Shown here piece by piece: positions 55,656-64,000 of a stretch of 64,000 nt of DNA. The translations under genes and the position numbers were made by a program. The stretch lies in contig NZ_AP014509.1 of the NCBI RefSeq assembly GCF_000828655.1, positions 1,922,001 to 1,986,000 of the forward strand, written 5' to 3'. Position 1 is the stretch's first letter. Each line of letters begins with the position of its first letter. This DNA comes from Thermotoga caldifontis AZM44c09. Its GTDB lineage: Bacteria > Thermotogota > Thermotogae > Thermotogales > DSM-5069. The notes under the pieces are model-generated. The model was not told where the DNA came from. It searched no databases and saw nothing but the letters and a program-made list of their open reading frames with translations.

Positions 55656-56643
55656 AGAAACGCACCACCTCGTTAGGCTGGACAGGATGATGACAGGCCA
55701 AAAAGTGGCCTTTCTCCACTTCACGGTACTCCGGTTCGATCTCCATACACGTTTGATCCGCCTTGGGACATCTCGGTGCGAAGCGACAGCCCTTCGGTGG
55801 GTTTAAAAGGTTCGGTGGCTCACCGGGTATCGTCACGAGCTCGGTCTTTTCACCGACTGTGCTCGGGAACGCGTGCATCAAACCGTACGTGTACGGGTGC
55901 ATGGGCCGTTTGAAGATCGTCACAGCATCGGCCAATTCTACGAACTTTCCAGCGTACATGACAGCGATTTTATCGCTCACCTCGGCGATCACAGCGATGT
56001 CGTGCGATATGTAGATCATCGCCATGTTCAGTTTCTTCTGGATCTTTCTTATCTCCTTCAAGATCCTGTCCTGAACGATCACGTCGAGTGCCGTGGTCGG
56101 TTCGTCCGCTATGATCACCTTTGGATCACAGGCGAGTGCCATGGCGATGACGGCCCTCTGTTTCATCCCACCGCTGTACTGGTGTGGATACTGCTCCATG
56201 CGGGACGGATCGAGCCCAACCAGGGTGAAGAGCTCCGCAACCTTTTGCTTGGCCCTGTCTATGGGCATGTCCGGGAAGTGGTTCTGGATGGCCTCAACGA
56301 TCTGATCGCCAACCTTGTAGACGGGGTTCAGAGAGTTCATGGCCGCCTGGAATATCATGGAGATTCCGCGCCATCTGTATTTCCTCATTTCCGATTCCGG
56401 CAACTTCACCAGATCCACAGGCCCATTTCCCATATCGAAGAGCACGCTGCCGGATACGAACTCGGCGTTTTCTGGCAACAATCTGAGGATCGTCATCGAT
56501 ATCGACGTTTTTCCACAACCAGACTCACCCACTATACCCAGGCTTTCCCCTTGATCCAGATCGAAGTTTATACCGTCCACAGCCTTCACATATCCCATCT
56601 TCGTCCTGTAATACATCCGCAGGTCTCGCACGGACAGGAGCAC
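55645..56643 (-). CDS. Oligopeptide ABC transporter ATPase (OppD/DppD type)
   Basis: 332 residues. Walker A GESGCGKTS (near 41), ISMIFQAAMNSLNPVYKVGDQ, signature YSGGMKQRAVIAMAL, Walker B VIIADEPTTALD, H-loop ISHDIAVIAE, and the oligopeptide tail PPNLLNPPKGCRFAPRCPKADQTCMEIEP with the cysteines that can hold an Fe-S cluster in such ATPases. GTG at 56643 is five bases after AGAGGTGA; GTG at 56652 overlaps the permease stop. Confidence 0.93.
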   Translation of the reverse strand: MLLSVRDLRMYYRTKMGYVKAVDGINFDLDQGESLGIVGESGCGKTSISMTILRLLPENAEFVSGSVLFDMGNGPVDLVKLPESEMRKYRWRGISMIFQAAMNSLNPVYKVGDQIVEAIQNHFPDMPIDRAKQKVAELFTLVGLDPSRMEQYPHQYSGGMKQRAVIAMALACDPKVIIADEPTTALDVIVQDRILKEIRKIQKKLNMAMIYISHDIAVIAEVSDKIAVMYAGKFVELADAVTIFKRPMHPYTYGLMHAFPSTVGEKTELVTIPGEPPNLLNPPKGCRFAPRCPKADQTCMEIEPEYREVEKGHFLACHHPVQPNEVVRFYAD

Positions 56644-56648
56644 CGAGA

Positions 56649-57629
56649 TCACCTCTTTCTCAATCTTGGATTGACGATCTCTTCAAGTCCTCGACCCAAG
56701 AAGTAGAACGACGAGCACAGCAGCGTGATACACGCACCCGCCGGGAGCCACAACCACCAGTACGCCCCAATGCTGCTACCCATGAGATAACCGGAAGATT
56801 CAGCCATCTGGATGATAACGCCCCAGCTCATGCGTATGTTGGCCAACCCGAGGAAAGAGAGGACCGCTTCTGTGAATATCGCGCCGGTGACGTTGAACAT
56901 CATGTAAAGGAAAGAAAGGGGAAGGATGTTCGGGATGATGTGGCGGAATATGATGTACGCATCGCTCGCGCCCGTCGATTTTGCGGCATCTATGAAAGGT
57001 CTGACCTTGACAGTCAATGCCTGAGCCTTCAAAACCAGTGTTATGGACCCAAAGCCCGCAAGGATGCCCATGATGAGGGCAAGTCTGAACAGAGTCAGTT
57101 CCATGAACGCGCTCAGGACCATGAGCAGTGCCAAGCTTGGGAATAACATGATGATGTCCGCGAGCCGCATGAAGAACGTGTCTATGACCCCACCGTAATA
57201 CGCAGCGCTGGCTCCTATGATCGTGCCTATGAAGACGGTTATCAGAGCCGCAGTGATACCGAGCACGAACTCTCTCGGCGTACTGTACATGATCATCGCG
57301 AAGATGTCCCTACCCAGCGGATCGGTACCCAGAGGATGTCTCAGCGACGGAGGCGAGGGATGGCTCACTATGTACGGATCAAAACCGACGATCGGATCGT
57401 ACGGCAGGAAGGTCTGGTATGTGAACAAATCGTTTTTCCAGAAGATGTTCTTCATGATCAGTGGATAAACCGGGTAAAGAAGGCCAAAGATCGCGAAGAA
57501 TATTATCACGCCCAGGCCAAAAAGAGCGAGCTTTCTCTCTTTGAAAAGTTCCCAACCGGTCCTGAGAGATCTCAACCAGAGTTTGAACCTTATCTTCCAG
57601 AGCGGCTCAACAACGACCATCTCAGTCAC
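56649..57629 (-). CDS. Oligopeptide ABC transporter permease (DppC/OppC type)
   Basis: 326 residues, six membrane helices. N-terminal LFKERKLALFGLGVI opening, HPLGTDPLGRDIFAMIMY (near 98), the EAA-type loop AAKSTGASDAYIIFRHIIPNILP (near 219), and closing EIVNPRLRKR. GTG start after GGAGTG. Forms the channel with the next gene upstream. Confidence 0.95.
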   Translation of the reverse strand: MTEMVVVEPLWKIRFKLWLRSLRTGWELFKERKLALFGLGVIIFFAIFGLLYPVYPLIMKNIFWKNDLFTYQTFLPYDPIVGFDPYIVSHPSPPSLRHPLGTDPLGRDIFAMIMYSTPREFVLGITAALITVFIGTIIGASAAYYGGVIDTFFMRLADIIMLFPSLALLMVLSAFMELTLFRLALIMGILAGFGSITLVLKAQALTVKVRPFIDAAKSTGASDAYIIFRHIIPNILPLSFLYMMFNVTGAIFTEAVLSFLGLANIRMSWGVIIQMAESSGYLMGSSIGAYWWLWLPAGACITLLCSSFYFLGRGLEEIVNPRLRKR

Positions 57630-57643
57630 AATCGATCACTCCC

Positions 57644-58795
57644 TCAATACCTTATGCGCGGATCGAGCACCGCATACATTATGTCGGCCACCAAATGTGC
57701 GATGAGGACGAAGATGCCAGTGAAGACCAGAAGGCCTATCAACAACGGGGTATCTTGACTGTTGAGCGCTTCCAGATAGGCACGCCCCATTCCGGGCCAG
57801 GAGAACATGGTTTCGGTGATGATACCCCCACCCACCGTGGCACCAAGACTGATGACGAAATTGGTGACAAGAGGTAAAAGCGCATTTCTCGCCGCGTGTT
57901 TGTCTCTAACGACGCCGTCTGGTAAGCCTTTGGCCTTCGCGGTGGTTATGTAATCTTCCTTTATCACATCGAGCATCGTATCGCGCATGACGAGCATGCT
58001 ACCGGCAAAAGAGTACAACGTGAGTGTGAGCACGGGAAGCACCATGTGCTTTATGATATCCCAGGCGTAGATAGAATAGCCTGAGAGGATCCATATCGAA
58101 ACTGATACAACAATCGTGGCAATGGAAGAAACGTAAAGTGTGAGCTTTTTTGCGGGAATCGTCTTGAGTCTGTTGGAAACCAGCAACGCTATTAGAAAAA
58201 CTATGAGGAAAACCAGAGCGTTTGAAAGAAGCCTTATAAAAATCGTTTGGGCGGACAAAGGTGCGTTCTTCCATAAGTTCGGGTCGATGAACTGGTTCAA
58301 AGGTAAGATCTTCAGGATCACACCGAACAACCATATGTTGAAGATGGCGAGCAACGGTAAGAATATCGTCCAGAAAACTATGCCAACGAAGGTGGTCGCT
58401 TTGTCCAGCACGCCACTCCTCTTCCACGCTGCGCGTTTACCAAGGCTGTATCCAAGGGCATACGACACAAGCGTCGAAGTGACGAAAAGAAAAACGGTCC
58501 TGGGGAGCCTTTCAGCGATTATCGTTGTAACCTTCGTGGGAAAGTAAGAAAACGAGATTCCTAGGTCCAGTTTCAGGAAGTTTCTCATGTATATCAAATA
58601 CCTCATGTGAGCAGGTTTGTCGAAACCGAACTGCCTCTTCAAATTCTCTCTGATCTCGGGCGTGAGTTTCGGATTGAGAAGGTACTGATCGACAAAACTT
58701 CCTGGCATCGCCTCGATCAACCAGTAGACCACGGTCACGTAGATGAAGAGTAGTATCACTATTTGCAACACTCTTTTTCCCAGAAATTTGAGCAC
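57644..58795 (-). CDS. Oligopeptide ABC transporter permease (DppB/OppB type), extended
   Basis: 383 residues. Opens with LKFLGKRVLQIVILLF, then the long extracytoplasmic loop, six-plus membrane helices, the EAA loop YITTAKAKGLPDGVVRDKHAARNALLP (near 282), and closing YAVLDPRIRY. DppB is usually 306-335 residues; an additional hydrophobic region (about 205-255) before the EAA loop accounts for the surplus. GTG at 58795 follows GGGAGGAG by seven bases; upstream codons lie in the terminator region. Confidence 0.94.
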   Translation of the reverse strand: MLKFLGKRVLQIVILLFIYVTVVYWLIEAMPGSFVDQYLLNPKLTPEIRENLKRQFGFDKPAHMRYLIYMRNFLKLDLGISFSYFPTKVTTIIAERLPRTVFLFVTSTLVSYALGYSLGKRAAWKRSGVLDKATTFVGIVFWTIFLPLLAIFNIWLFGVILKILPLNQFIDPNLWKNAPLSAQTIFIRLLSNALVFLIVFLIALLVSNRLKTIPAKKLTLYVSSIATIVVSVSIWILSGYSIYAWDIIKHMVLPVLTLTLYSFAGSMLVMRDTMLDVIKEDYITTAKAKGLPDGVVRDKHAARNALLPLVTNFVISLGATVGGGIITETMFSWPGMGRAYLEALNSQDTPLLIGLLVFTGIFVLIAHLVADIMYAVLDPRIRY

Positions 58796-58815
58796 GCGCG
58801 ATCTCCTCCCTTTCC

Positions 58816-58847
58816 AAAAACCCAACCGCCCGGAGAGGGCGGTTGGG
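58816..58847 (-). terminator. Hairpin between the binding-protein gene and permease genes
   Basis: Perfect 11-bp stem (CCCAACCGCCC / GGGCGGTTGGG) with loop TCTCC on the minus strand, followed by five T. It lies 24 bases after the binding-protein stop and 20 bases before the permease start, so it likely lets abundant binding-protein mRNA end here with partial read-through to dppBCDF. Confidence 0.88.
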
Positions 58848-58871
58848 AAATCCTACGAGTCTAACGTTCCA

Positions 58872-60704
58872 TCACTGAGCAGCTTTGACCAGAGCGGGAA
58901 CACCACTGACGTACTGCAATCCAGACAGTGTTTGCTCGTACGGGAAGACGATCTGATCAATCCTGTAAGCTTCGATGATCGGTGTGTCGAAGAGGACGAT
59001 GTAGGGCAGATCTTCCGCCAGGATTTCCTGCAGCTTGAAGCCAAGTTCTCTCGCTTTGTTTATGTCAGAAGCGGCAAGGAACTCATCAGCGAGCTTGTCG
59101 AACTCTGGATTGTTGTAGCCAGCTGCGTTGAAGTCACCAACACCAGCGCGCTTGCTGTGGAAGAAGTCCGCCATGTGGTCTGGATAATATCCCAAGCTCC
59201 AACCGAGCATGTAGATATCGAAGTTGAACGGTTCGTCCCAGACCCTCTGCACGATGTAGTTGAAATCGACCAGGTTGGCTTTGATGGGTATACCAATTTC
59301 GTTGGCCCATCTTTCGATGTAGAGTGCCATCGTCGCCCTCATCGGATCGTAGCCGGTACCGGGAGCAAGCAATTCAATCTGCTCAATCCTCTGTCCATTC
59401 GGTGCGATGAGGCCCCTACCCTGTCTAACCACGTTGTTGCCCTCGATCTTCGGTTCAACAACCCATTTGAAGCCCGCTTTCTTGAGCAATTCTATGGCGA
59501 GTTTTCTTCTCTCACCGTAGCTGAGACCGTAACCGGGCGTGAGTTCTGGAACCTTCGGGTTGTACCAGAACGCGTTTCCAACGGGCACCACGCTGTACTG
59601 CGGGAACGCCTGACCACCGAGCACTCTGGAGCACAGGAACTCTCTGTCGATGAGCGCCGCTATGGCCTGCCTGAACTCTTTGATGTTCATCGGATACCTT
59701 CTCATGTTGAAGCACATGTACCTGAAGCCGTTGGTCGTGTTGCTGATGACCTTCACACCGCTCGCCTTGGCCAGCTGGTCTGCCTCGCCTTTCTGCAGAC
59801 CGAGCGAGTTGAACACGAAGCTGACATCACCGTTGATCAGTGCCGTGATCGCGGCAGCCCTGTTCAGATAGATTCTGTAAATGATGTCATCGACATACGG
59901 ACCGGTGACGAGCTCGAGCATCTTTTCACCGGTGGGTTCTCCGTAGCCAACCCAGTGGAAGCCCGTGTTGGGATTCTTGATCTCAACGGCTCCGTTCTTG
60001 TAGAGAATCAGCGTGCTTCCTCTGTCGAAATAGTCAGGTCTTGCAGCCTGTTGTACGAACGCACCTTTTTCCCATTTGACGAGCTTGAACGGGCCTATGA
60101 TGGGCTCGTCGGAATTGTCGTAGTTGTAGAGTGTCTGCAGCGGAGCACCGGTCTTCAAAGCTTCCTGAACTTTTGGCTCCCAGTACTTCTTTTGCAGTAT
60201 GGGCGCCATCAGAGCTCCAAAGTTTGCCTTGGCCAAACTCGGCTGGGTGAAGTACACCTTCACTGTGAAATCGTCAACTTTTTCTGCCTTGACAAAGTAG
60301 TCTGGATCGATCATGCTCGCCCAGTTTCCACCCAGGCCGTATTCCTTGATGAGCTTCAACACCGTGTTCATCGTCCAAACAACGTCATCTGCCGTGAACT
60401 TCGTCCCATCGGACCACACAACATCCTGTCTGAGTGGAATCGTGTAGACCCACAGGTCCCCTTCCTGTTCGATCTTCGGAAGGTCCGCTGCCAGGCTCGG
60501 GATCCAGTCAAACCTCACGTCGGAATAACCGTAGAGTGCCCCGTACCAGGTCCCGAGTACGTAGCTGTTCCAGACCGTGGCGTTCGGTCCGTAGTGGTTC
60601 CACGGGTTCAGAGTTTTTGGCTCCTGCAAGAGCGCCCAGTTGAGCGTTTGTGCGAAGACTGAGAGCACAGCGAGAATCACAGCAAATACCAGCAGTTTCT
60701 TCAT
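58872..60704 (-). CDS. Oligopeptide ABC transporter substrate-binding protein (family 5)
   Basis: Periplasmic or lipid-free receptor, 610 residues. Signal peptide MKKLLVFAVILAVLSVFAQ (cleavage near FAQ-TLN), then LNWALLQEPKTLNPWN, VWSDGTKFTADDVVWTMN, GPFKLVKWEKGAFVQQAARPDYF, FNMRRYPMNIKEFRQAIAALIDRE, and LGYYPDHMADFFHSKRAG. No lipobox Cys. In Thermotogae such proteins carry peptides or, often, oligosaccharides; peptide use fits the amino-acid catabolic genes here but is not proven. Strong promoter at 60743-60770. Confidence 0.93.
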   Translation of the reverse strand: MKKLLVFAVILAVLSVFAQTLNWALLQEPKTLNPWNHYGPNATVWNSYVLGTWYGALYGYSDVRFDWIPSLAADLPKIEQEGDLWVYTIPLRQDVVWSDGTKFTADDVVWTMNTVLKLIKEYGLGGNWASMIDPDYFVKAEKVDDFTVKVYFTQPSLAKANFGALMAPILQKKYWEPKVQEALKTGAPLQTLYNYDNSDEPIIGPFKLVKWEKGAFVQQAARPDYFDRGSTLILYKNGAVEIKNPNTGFHWVGYGEPTGEKMLELVTGPYVDDIIYRIYLNRAAAITALINGDVSFVFNSLGLQKGEADQLAKASGVKVISNTTNGFRYMCFNMRRYPMNIKEFRQAIAALIDREFLCSRVLGGQAFPQYSVVPVGNAFWYNPKVPELTPGYGLSYGERRKLAIELLKKAGFKWVVEPKIEGNNVVRQGRGLIAPNGQRIEQIELLAPGTGYDPMRATMALYIERWANEIGIPIKANLVDFNYIVQRVWDEPFNFDIYMLGWSLGYYPDHMADFFHSKRAGVGDFNAAGYNNPEFDKLADEFLAASDINKARELGFKLQEILAEDLPYIVLFDTPIIEAYRIDQIVFPYEQTLSGLQYVSGVPALVKAAQ

Positions 60705-60742
60705 TCCCTCTACCTCCCTTCACAAGGTTTTGGGTTCGCATA

Positions 60743-60770
60743 ATTATAATACCACATGTTAGCCAGACAA
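60743..60770 (-). promoter_or_regulatory. Promoter of the oligopeptide transporter operon
   Basis: Minus strand TTGTCT (60765-60770), 16-base spacer, TATAAT (60743-60748), then about 40 bases to the ATG, which is preceded by GGGAGG. It begins immediately after the kbl stop at 60771. Confidence 0.7.
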
Positions 60771-62009
60771 TCACACGTTCCAGCGTTCTTTTCTGTACTT
60801 CTCGAGCACGCTCAGAACGTAATCAATGTCTGCTGGGGTGTGGTCCGCGTTGATCTGGAACCTTATCGTTTCGTCTCCCTTAGGGACCACCGGGTAGTTC
60901 AAACCCGTCGCGAGCACACCGTGTTCGATCAGGTAGTTCACCAGATCCGCCGTTTTCTTCGTGTCCCTGACGAGGAGCGGTACGATGGGATGTTCGCTTT
61001 CGATCGTCTCGTAACCCAATCTGATCAGACCTTCACGGAACCTCCTCGCCAAGCCTCTCAGATAAGAGAGTCGTTCCCTTCCCTCCTGGCTATCCAGAAT
61101 CTGCAGAACCTTCAACGCGCAGGCGGCCTCGGCGGGCGTGATCGGGTTCGAGTATATGTACGTGATCGCTTTTTCTCTCAGATAAGTGATTATCGTTTCA
61201 CTCGAGACAACGTAGCCACCGTTGACACCGAAGGCCTTACCGAGCGTTCCTACGAGAAGGTCCGCCCTGCCGTTGGTGACTTCCTCCGTTCCCCTACCCG
61301 TCGGGCCGAAGGCGCCCACGCCGTGTGAGTCGTCCACGACGGTGATGATGTTCTGAGGGAAATGATGATCGTACTTCTCTGCAAGTCTCTGAATCACGTC
61401 GAGCGGTGCGTAATCTCCCCTCATACTGAAGACCCCATCCGTCACTATGATCAACCTTTCAGCCTTGTTGATGCTCTGAACGATCTTTTCTTCAAGGTCT
61501 TTCATGTCCAGATGTTTATAAATGAACCTCTCCTTTGGACGGGCCAGCCTTATGGCGTTTATGATGCAGTTGTGGTTCAGCTCGTCGCTGATCACTATCG
61601 TTTCGGGCGTGACGAGCGACGCTATGACACCTATCACCGTCACGTATGCGGCACTGTAGATCATGGCTTCTTCCCGTCCGTGGAACCGTGCCAGGGCCTT
61701 TTCCAGGTCTCTGTGTGGCTGGAAAGTTCCACTTATGAACCTGACGGCACCGGGTCCAACCCCGAACCTCCGTGCGGTCTCTTCCTCGACCTTTATGATG
61801 TCCTCTCTCAAAGACATTCCAAGGTACGAATTCGAGTTCATCCTTATGAACTCTTTGTCTCCGAAGCCTTTGATCAGATACCTTGGACCTTTGCCATTGG
61901 CTGGTTTTTTCACATCCACTATTATGAACTCTTTTCCCTTCGCCCTTCCTTCACTTCTGAGTTGTTCGAGTTCCGCATTCAGAACCTTTTCCAATCTATC
62001 TGTCGCCAA
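60771..62009 (-). CDS. kbl: Glycine C-acetyltransferase (2-amino-3-ketobutyrate CoA ligase)
   Basis: PLP enzyme cleaving 2-amino-3-ketobutyrate with CoA to glycine and acetyl-CoA; about 412 residues. Family marks: NSNSYLGMSLREDI, GAVRFISGTFQPHRDLEKALARFHG, VVDDSHGVGAFGPTGRG (near 215), and the PLP Lys in LLVGTLGKAFGVNGGYV (near 250). TTG at 62009 is six bases after GGAGGTG. The ATG at 62033 is rejected because it lies within the -10 TATAAT (62032-62037), so it would not be in the transcript. Partner of Tdh, encoded divergently. Confidence 0.94.
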   Translation of the reverse strand: MATDRLEKVLNAELEQLRSEGRAKGKEFIIVDVKKPANGKGPRYLIKGFGDKEFIRMNSNSYLGMSLREDIIKVEEETARRFGVGPGAVRFISGTFQPHRDLEKALARFHGREEAMIYSAAYVTVIGVIASLVTPETIVISDELNHNCIINAIRLARPKERFIYKHLDMKDLEEKIVQSINKAERLIIVTDGVFSMRGDYAPLDVIQRLAEKYDHHFPQNIITVVDDSHGVGAFGPTGRGTEEVTNGRADLLVGTLGKAFGVNGGYVVSSETIITYLREKAITYIYSNPITPAEAACALKVLQILDSQEGRERLSYLRGLARRFREGLIRLGYETIESEHPIVPLLVRDTKKTADLVNYLIEHGVLATGLNYPVVPKGDETIRFQINADHTPADIDYVLSVLEKYRKERWNV

Positions 62010-62031
62010 GAATTCCACCTCCTCCGAACCC

Positions 62032-62037
62032 ATTATA
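62032..62037 (-). promoter_or_regulatory. -10 element of kbl in the kbl/tdh divergent gap
   Basis: TATAAT on the minus strand about 22 bases before the TTG start of kbl. The gap to tdh is only 88 bases, so the two promoters are close or overlapping; for tdh a TACACT (62067-62072) with TTCGTT 17 bases upstream is a weak candidate. Confidence 0.55.
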
Positions 62038-62097
62038 CAATGTTTCGTTTTTGAATCCGTTTGTTGTACACTGTGTGGTGGAAGAGGAGGGATAGAG

Positions 62098-63156
62098 ATG
62101 AAAGCGTTGATGAAAACATCCATGGCGGAAGGTCTGACGATGGTGGAGGTACCGGAACCCGGTGAACCCGGGCCGACCGAAGTCCTGATCAGGGTGAAAA
62201 CGGCTTCCATATGTGGCTCCGACGTGCACATCTTCAGATGGGATAGCTGGGCACAGAGTCGCATAAAACCCCCCCTCATCATCGGTCACGAGTTCTCCGG
62301 GATCGTTGAACGGGTCGGGGAAGCCGTTCAAACTGTCAAGGTCGGAGATTACGTCGCCTGTGAAACTCACATACCATGTCTGAGCTGTGTTCAGTGCCGC
62401 ACGAACAGGATGCACGTCTGCCGAAACATGAAAATTCTCGGCGTCGACACCAACGGAGCTTTTGCAGAATACGTGAAGGTGCCACAAACAGTCGTGTGGA
62501 AGTTGTCGAAAGAGATCGATCCCATCTTCGCATCTGTGATGGAACCTTTCGGTAACGCTGTTCACACAGCGCTCGTCGAAGATCTAACGGGTAAAGTTGT
62601 CCTCATCAGCGGTGTGGGACCCATAGGTGCCATGGCGATACAGGTGGCGAAGGTTTCTGGAGCCGCTCTGGTCATCGCCTCGGAGATAAAGGATTACAGA
62701 AAAGCCCTCGCGCTGAAAAACGGTGCGGATATCGTGATAGATCCCACAAGGGAAGATCTCGAAGATAGGGTGATGCGTTTGACCGAAGGAAACGGTGTCG
62801 ATGTCTTTCTCGAAATGTCCGGTAGCGTGGACGCACTCAAGCAGGGCTTGAAGGTGACGACCAACGGTGGAACGGTGGCGATCCTGGGACTGTATGGAAA
62901 AGAGATCTCATTCAACGTGGACGAGCTGGTCACGTTCAAGGCCCTCAAGGTCTTCGGCATAACGGGAAGAAAAATGTTCGAGACGTGGTACATAGCCGAT
63001 AGACTCTTGAAACACAAAAGGATCGATCTCTCAAAGGTTGTCACCCACGTGATCAGCTTTGACGAGTGGGAATATGGATTCGAATTGATGATGAAGGGAG
63101 AATGCGGCAAGGTGGTCATGAAGTTCGATCATTCGATCATCAAAAGGTACGGATAG
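62098..63156 (+). CDS. tdh: L-threonine 3-dehydrogenase
   Basis: Zinc-dependent medium-chain dehydrogenase oxidising threonine to 2-amino-3-ketobutyrate with NAD; 352 residues. Catalytic zinc: Cys in TASICGSDVHIF (near 38), GHEFSGIVERVG (near 64); structural zinc CLSCVQCRTNRMHVC (near 93-107); nucleotide fold SGVGPIGAMAIQVAKVSGA; C-terminal ITGRKMFETWYIADRLL is typical of Tdh. ATG at 62098 follows AGGAGGG. Its 3' end overlaps the FakA-like gene by 28 bases. Confidence 0.94.
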   Translation: MKALMKTSMAEGLTMVEVPEPGEPGPTEVLIRVKTASICGSDVHIFRWDSWAQSRIKPPLIIGHEFSGIVERVGEAVQTVKVGDYVACETHIPCLSCVQCRTNRMHVCRNMKILGVDTNGAFAEYVKVPQTVVWKLSKEIDPIFASVMEPFGNAVHTALVEDLTGKVVLISGVGPIGAMAIQVAKVSGAALVIASEIKDYRKALALKNGADIVIDPTREDLEDRVMRLTEGNGVDVFLEMSGSVDALKQGLKVTTNGGTVAILGLYGKEISFNVDELVTFKALKVFGITGRKMFETWYIADRLLKHKRIDLSKVVTHVISFDEWEYGFELMMKGECGKVVMKFDHSIIKRYG

Positions 63157-64000
63157 TGCGGCTGACCACCTTCATGAATGTCTATCTGCGGGTTGTCCAT
63201 GACTTTTCTGAAAACGCTTTCCAGGATGGCCACCTCTTCGTCGGTGGCCTCCTGTCCTTTGAAGATGGTGACGACCTCCCTGTTTCTCAAATCCAGCGAC
63301 AGCAGCGCCCTGTGCAACGCCTGCTTCAGTGATTGGCCGTGGGCGATCAGTGACTTACCTTTCAGGACCATGTACTCGCCCTTCTTGATCTTCGTACCGT
63401 TGTGTTTTGCATCCCTGACAGCCCTCGTGATGCTGAGAGCTATGATGTACTTCGCGGCCTCGTTGAATTTATCGGTGAGAACGTCCTCAGATTCGTTCGG
63501 ATCGAAGGCCATCATGGCGGAGATACACTCCTGAACGGTGTTGGTGGGTATCAGAATGACTTTCTTACCGTTTATCTGCTCTGCGGCTTGCCTGGCAGCC
63601 ATGTGAATGTTCGGATTGTTCGGGAAAACGAAGACCACATCCGCGTTGACCCTCTCGATGGCGATCTTCAGATCTGCCGTGCTGGGGTTCATGGTCTGTC
63701 CGCCCCTGACGATCTGATCAACACCCAGATTCCTCAGTACCGCGGTTATGCCCTGACCCGGTGAGACAGCCACAAAACCGTACTTTCTCCTCGGTTCACT
63801 CTGCTGGACAAGGTGCTCGTGCTGAAGCTTCATGTTGTCTATCTTCACCTTCAGCAGTTCGCCGTACTTCAGAGCTTCCTCTATGACCACGCCGGGGTTG
63901 TTCGTATGAACGTGAGTCTTCAGAATCGCAGAATCGTGCACAACGACGGCTGAGTCTCCAACGCTCTCGAGAAAGCTCCTGAATTTTTCTACCTCGGTGT
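63129..64000 (-). CDS. FakA/YloV-like DAK2-domain protein, C-terminal part (5' end beyond window)
   Basis: Open from the right edge, 290 codons visible. The visible part has SVGDSAVVVHDSAILKTHVHTNNPGVVIEEALKYGELLKVKIDNM, then VAVSPGQGITAVLRNLGVDQIVRGGQTMNPSTADL and FVFPNNPNIHMAARQAA, the pattern of the C-terminal domains of fatty-acid kinase FakA (YloV). The N-terminal DAK2 kinase domain would lie outside. FakA works with FakB to phosphorylate fatty acids. Convergent overlap with tdh. Confidence 0.9.
   Translation of the reverse strand, partial: TEVEKFRSFLESVGDSAVVVHDSAILKTHVHTNNPGVVIEEALKYGELLKVKIDNMKLQHEHLVQQSEPRRKYGFVAVSPGQGITAVLRNLGVDQIVRGGQTMNPSTADLKIAIERVNADVVFVFPNNPNIHMAARQAAEQINGKKVILIPTNTVQECISAMMAFDPNESEDVLTDKFNEAAKYIIALSITRAVRDAKHNGTKIKKGEYMVLKGKSLIAHGQSLKQALHRALLSLDLRNREVVTIFKGQEATDEEVAILESVFRKVMDNPQIDIHEGGQPHYPYLLMIE

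Noticed and set aside
58743-60662. 639-codon open frame on the plus strand, antisense to the peptide-binding protein gene
   Set aside because: No ribosome site, no family features, low-complexity acidic/basic mix; openness follows from the codon bias of the clear gene on the other strand.
62010-62033. ATG start of kbl at 62033
   Set aside because: The codon is inside the predicted -10 box, so it is not transcribed; TTG at 62009 follows GGAGGTG.

Overview
The window looks like chromosome of a Thermotogales bacterium, most likely Pseudothermotoga or a near relative. That call is inference from gene content and order and from protein resemblance I recognise: a 399-residue SigA, a pyrophosphate-type phosphofructokinase of Thermotoga type, a K+-dependent membrane pyrophosphatase, pfkA-pyk, smc with fliS, and thermophile-style Lys/Glu-rich proteins. 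Coding density is very high. Most genes sit in tight operons with 4-base ATGA or GTGA overlaps, and many starts are GTG or TTG placed 6-9 bases after a GGAGGTG-like ribosome site. I saw no tRNA, rRNA, CRISPR array, insertion sequence or prophage gene.

Layout. 1-2.5 kb (minus): branched-chain amino acid ABC transporter livK-livH-livM, with livM cut by the window edge. 2.6-8.1 kb (minus): apparent operon hppA (membrane pyrophosphatase), a divergent phosphofructokinase paralogue, sdaAB-sdaAA (iron-sulfur serine dehydratase) and a DUF2804 gene. 8.2-11.35 kb (minus): dapH, aminotransferase and deacetylase of the acetylase branch of diaminopimelate/lysine synthesis, preceded by a leader with a Lys-rich reading frame, an intrinsic terminator and a competing antiterminator pairing. 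11.5-12.75 kb (plus): PPi-type phosphofructokinase, then a two-way terminator shared with a 24-codon Lys/Glu-rich gene on the other strand. 12.9-18.1 kb (minus): DUF2007 gene, gcvT-gcvH-gcvPA-gcvPB and a HAD hydrolase. 18.1-20.5 kb (plus): pfkA-pyk. 20.5-24.8 kb (minus): psuG, nitroreductase, EamA exporter, zinc peptidase and DUF1015. 24.8-30.4 kb (minus): dnaG, sigA, phoH, 7TM-HD protein and ybeY. 30.5-32.4 kb (minus): rplU-prp-rpmA, rplM and rpsI with a structured leader before rplU. 32.5-38.5 kb (plus): a pair of related small genes, valS, folC, ruvA and an unknown. 38.5-41.25 kb (minus): HD-GYP protein and thrS. 41.3-53.8 kb (plus): nagA, smc, NUDIX, an unknown, fliS, GNAT, 2-hydroxyacid dehydrogenase, MreD-like protein, PBP2, radical SAM protein and CPBP protease. 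53.7-60.7 kb (minus): oligopeptide-type ABC transporter and two small membrane proteins. 60.8-64 kb: kbl (minus), tdh (plus) and the 3' end of a FakA/YloV-like gene (minus).

Metabolically the window fits a sugar- and peptide-fermenting anaerobe. Peptides and branched-chain amino acids are imported. Threonine goes to glycine through Tdh and Kbl, glycine is split by the Gcv system, and serine is deaminated to pyruvate. Glycolysis has an ATP-type and a PPi-type phosphofructokinase plus a third paralogue whose phosphoryl-donor site is degenerate, encoded with an ion-pumping pyrophosphatase.

The observations I rate highest are the putative lysine-operon attenuator (11189-11347), the donor-site-degenerate PFK paralogue in the hppA operon (5158-6168), the structured rplU leader (32326-32384), the 24-codon Lys/Glu-rich gene (12781-12855), and the 22-bp-period direct repeat at the promoter of the paired small genes (32491-32539).
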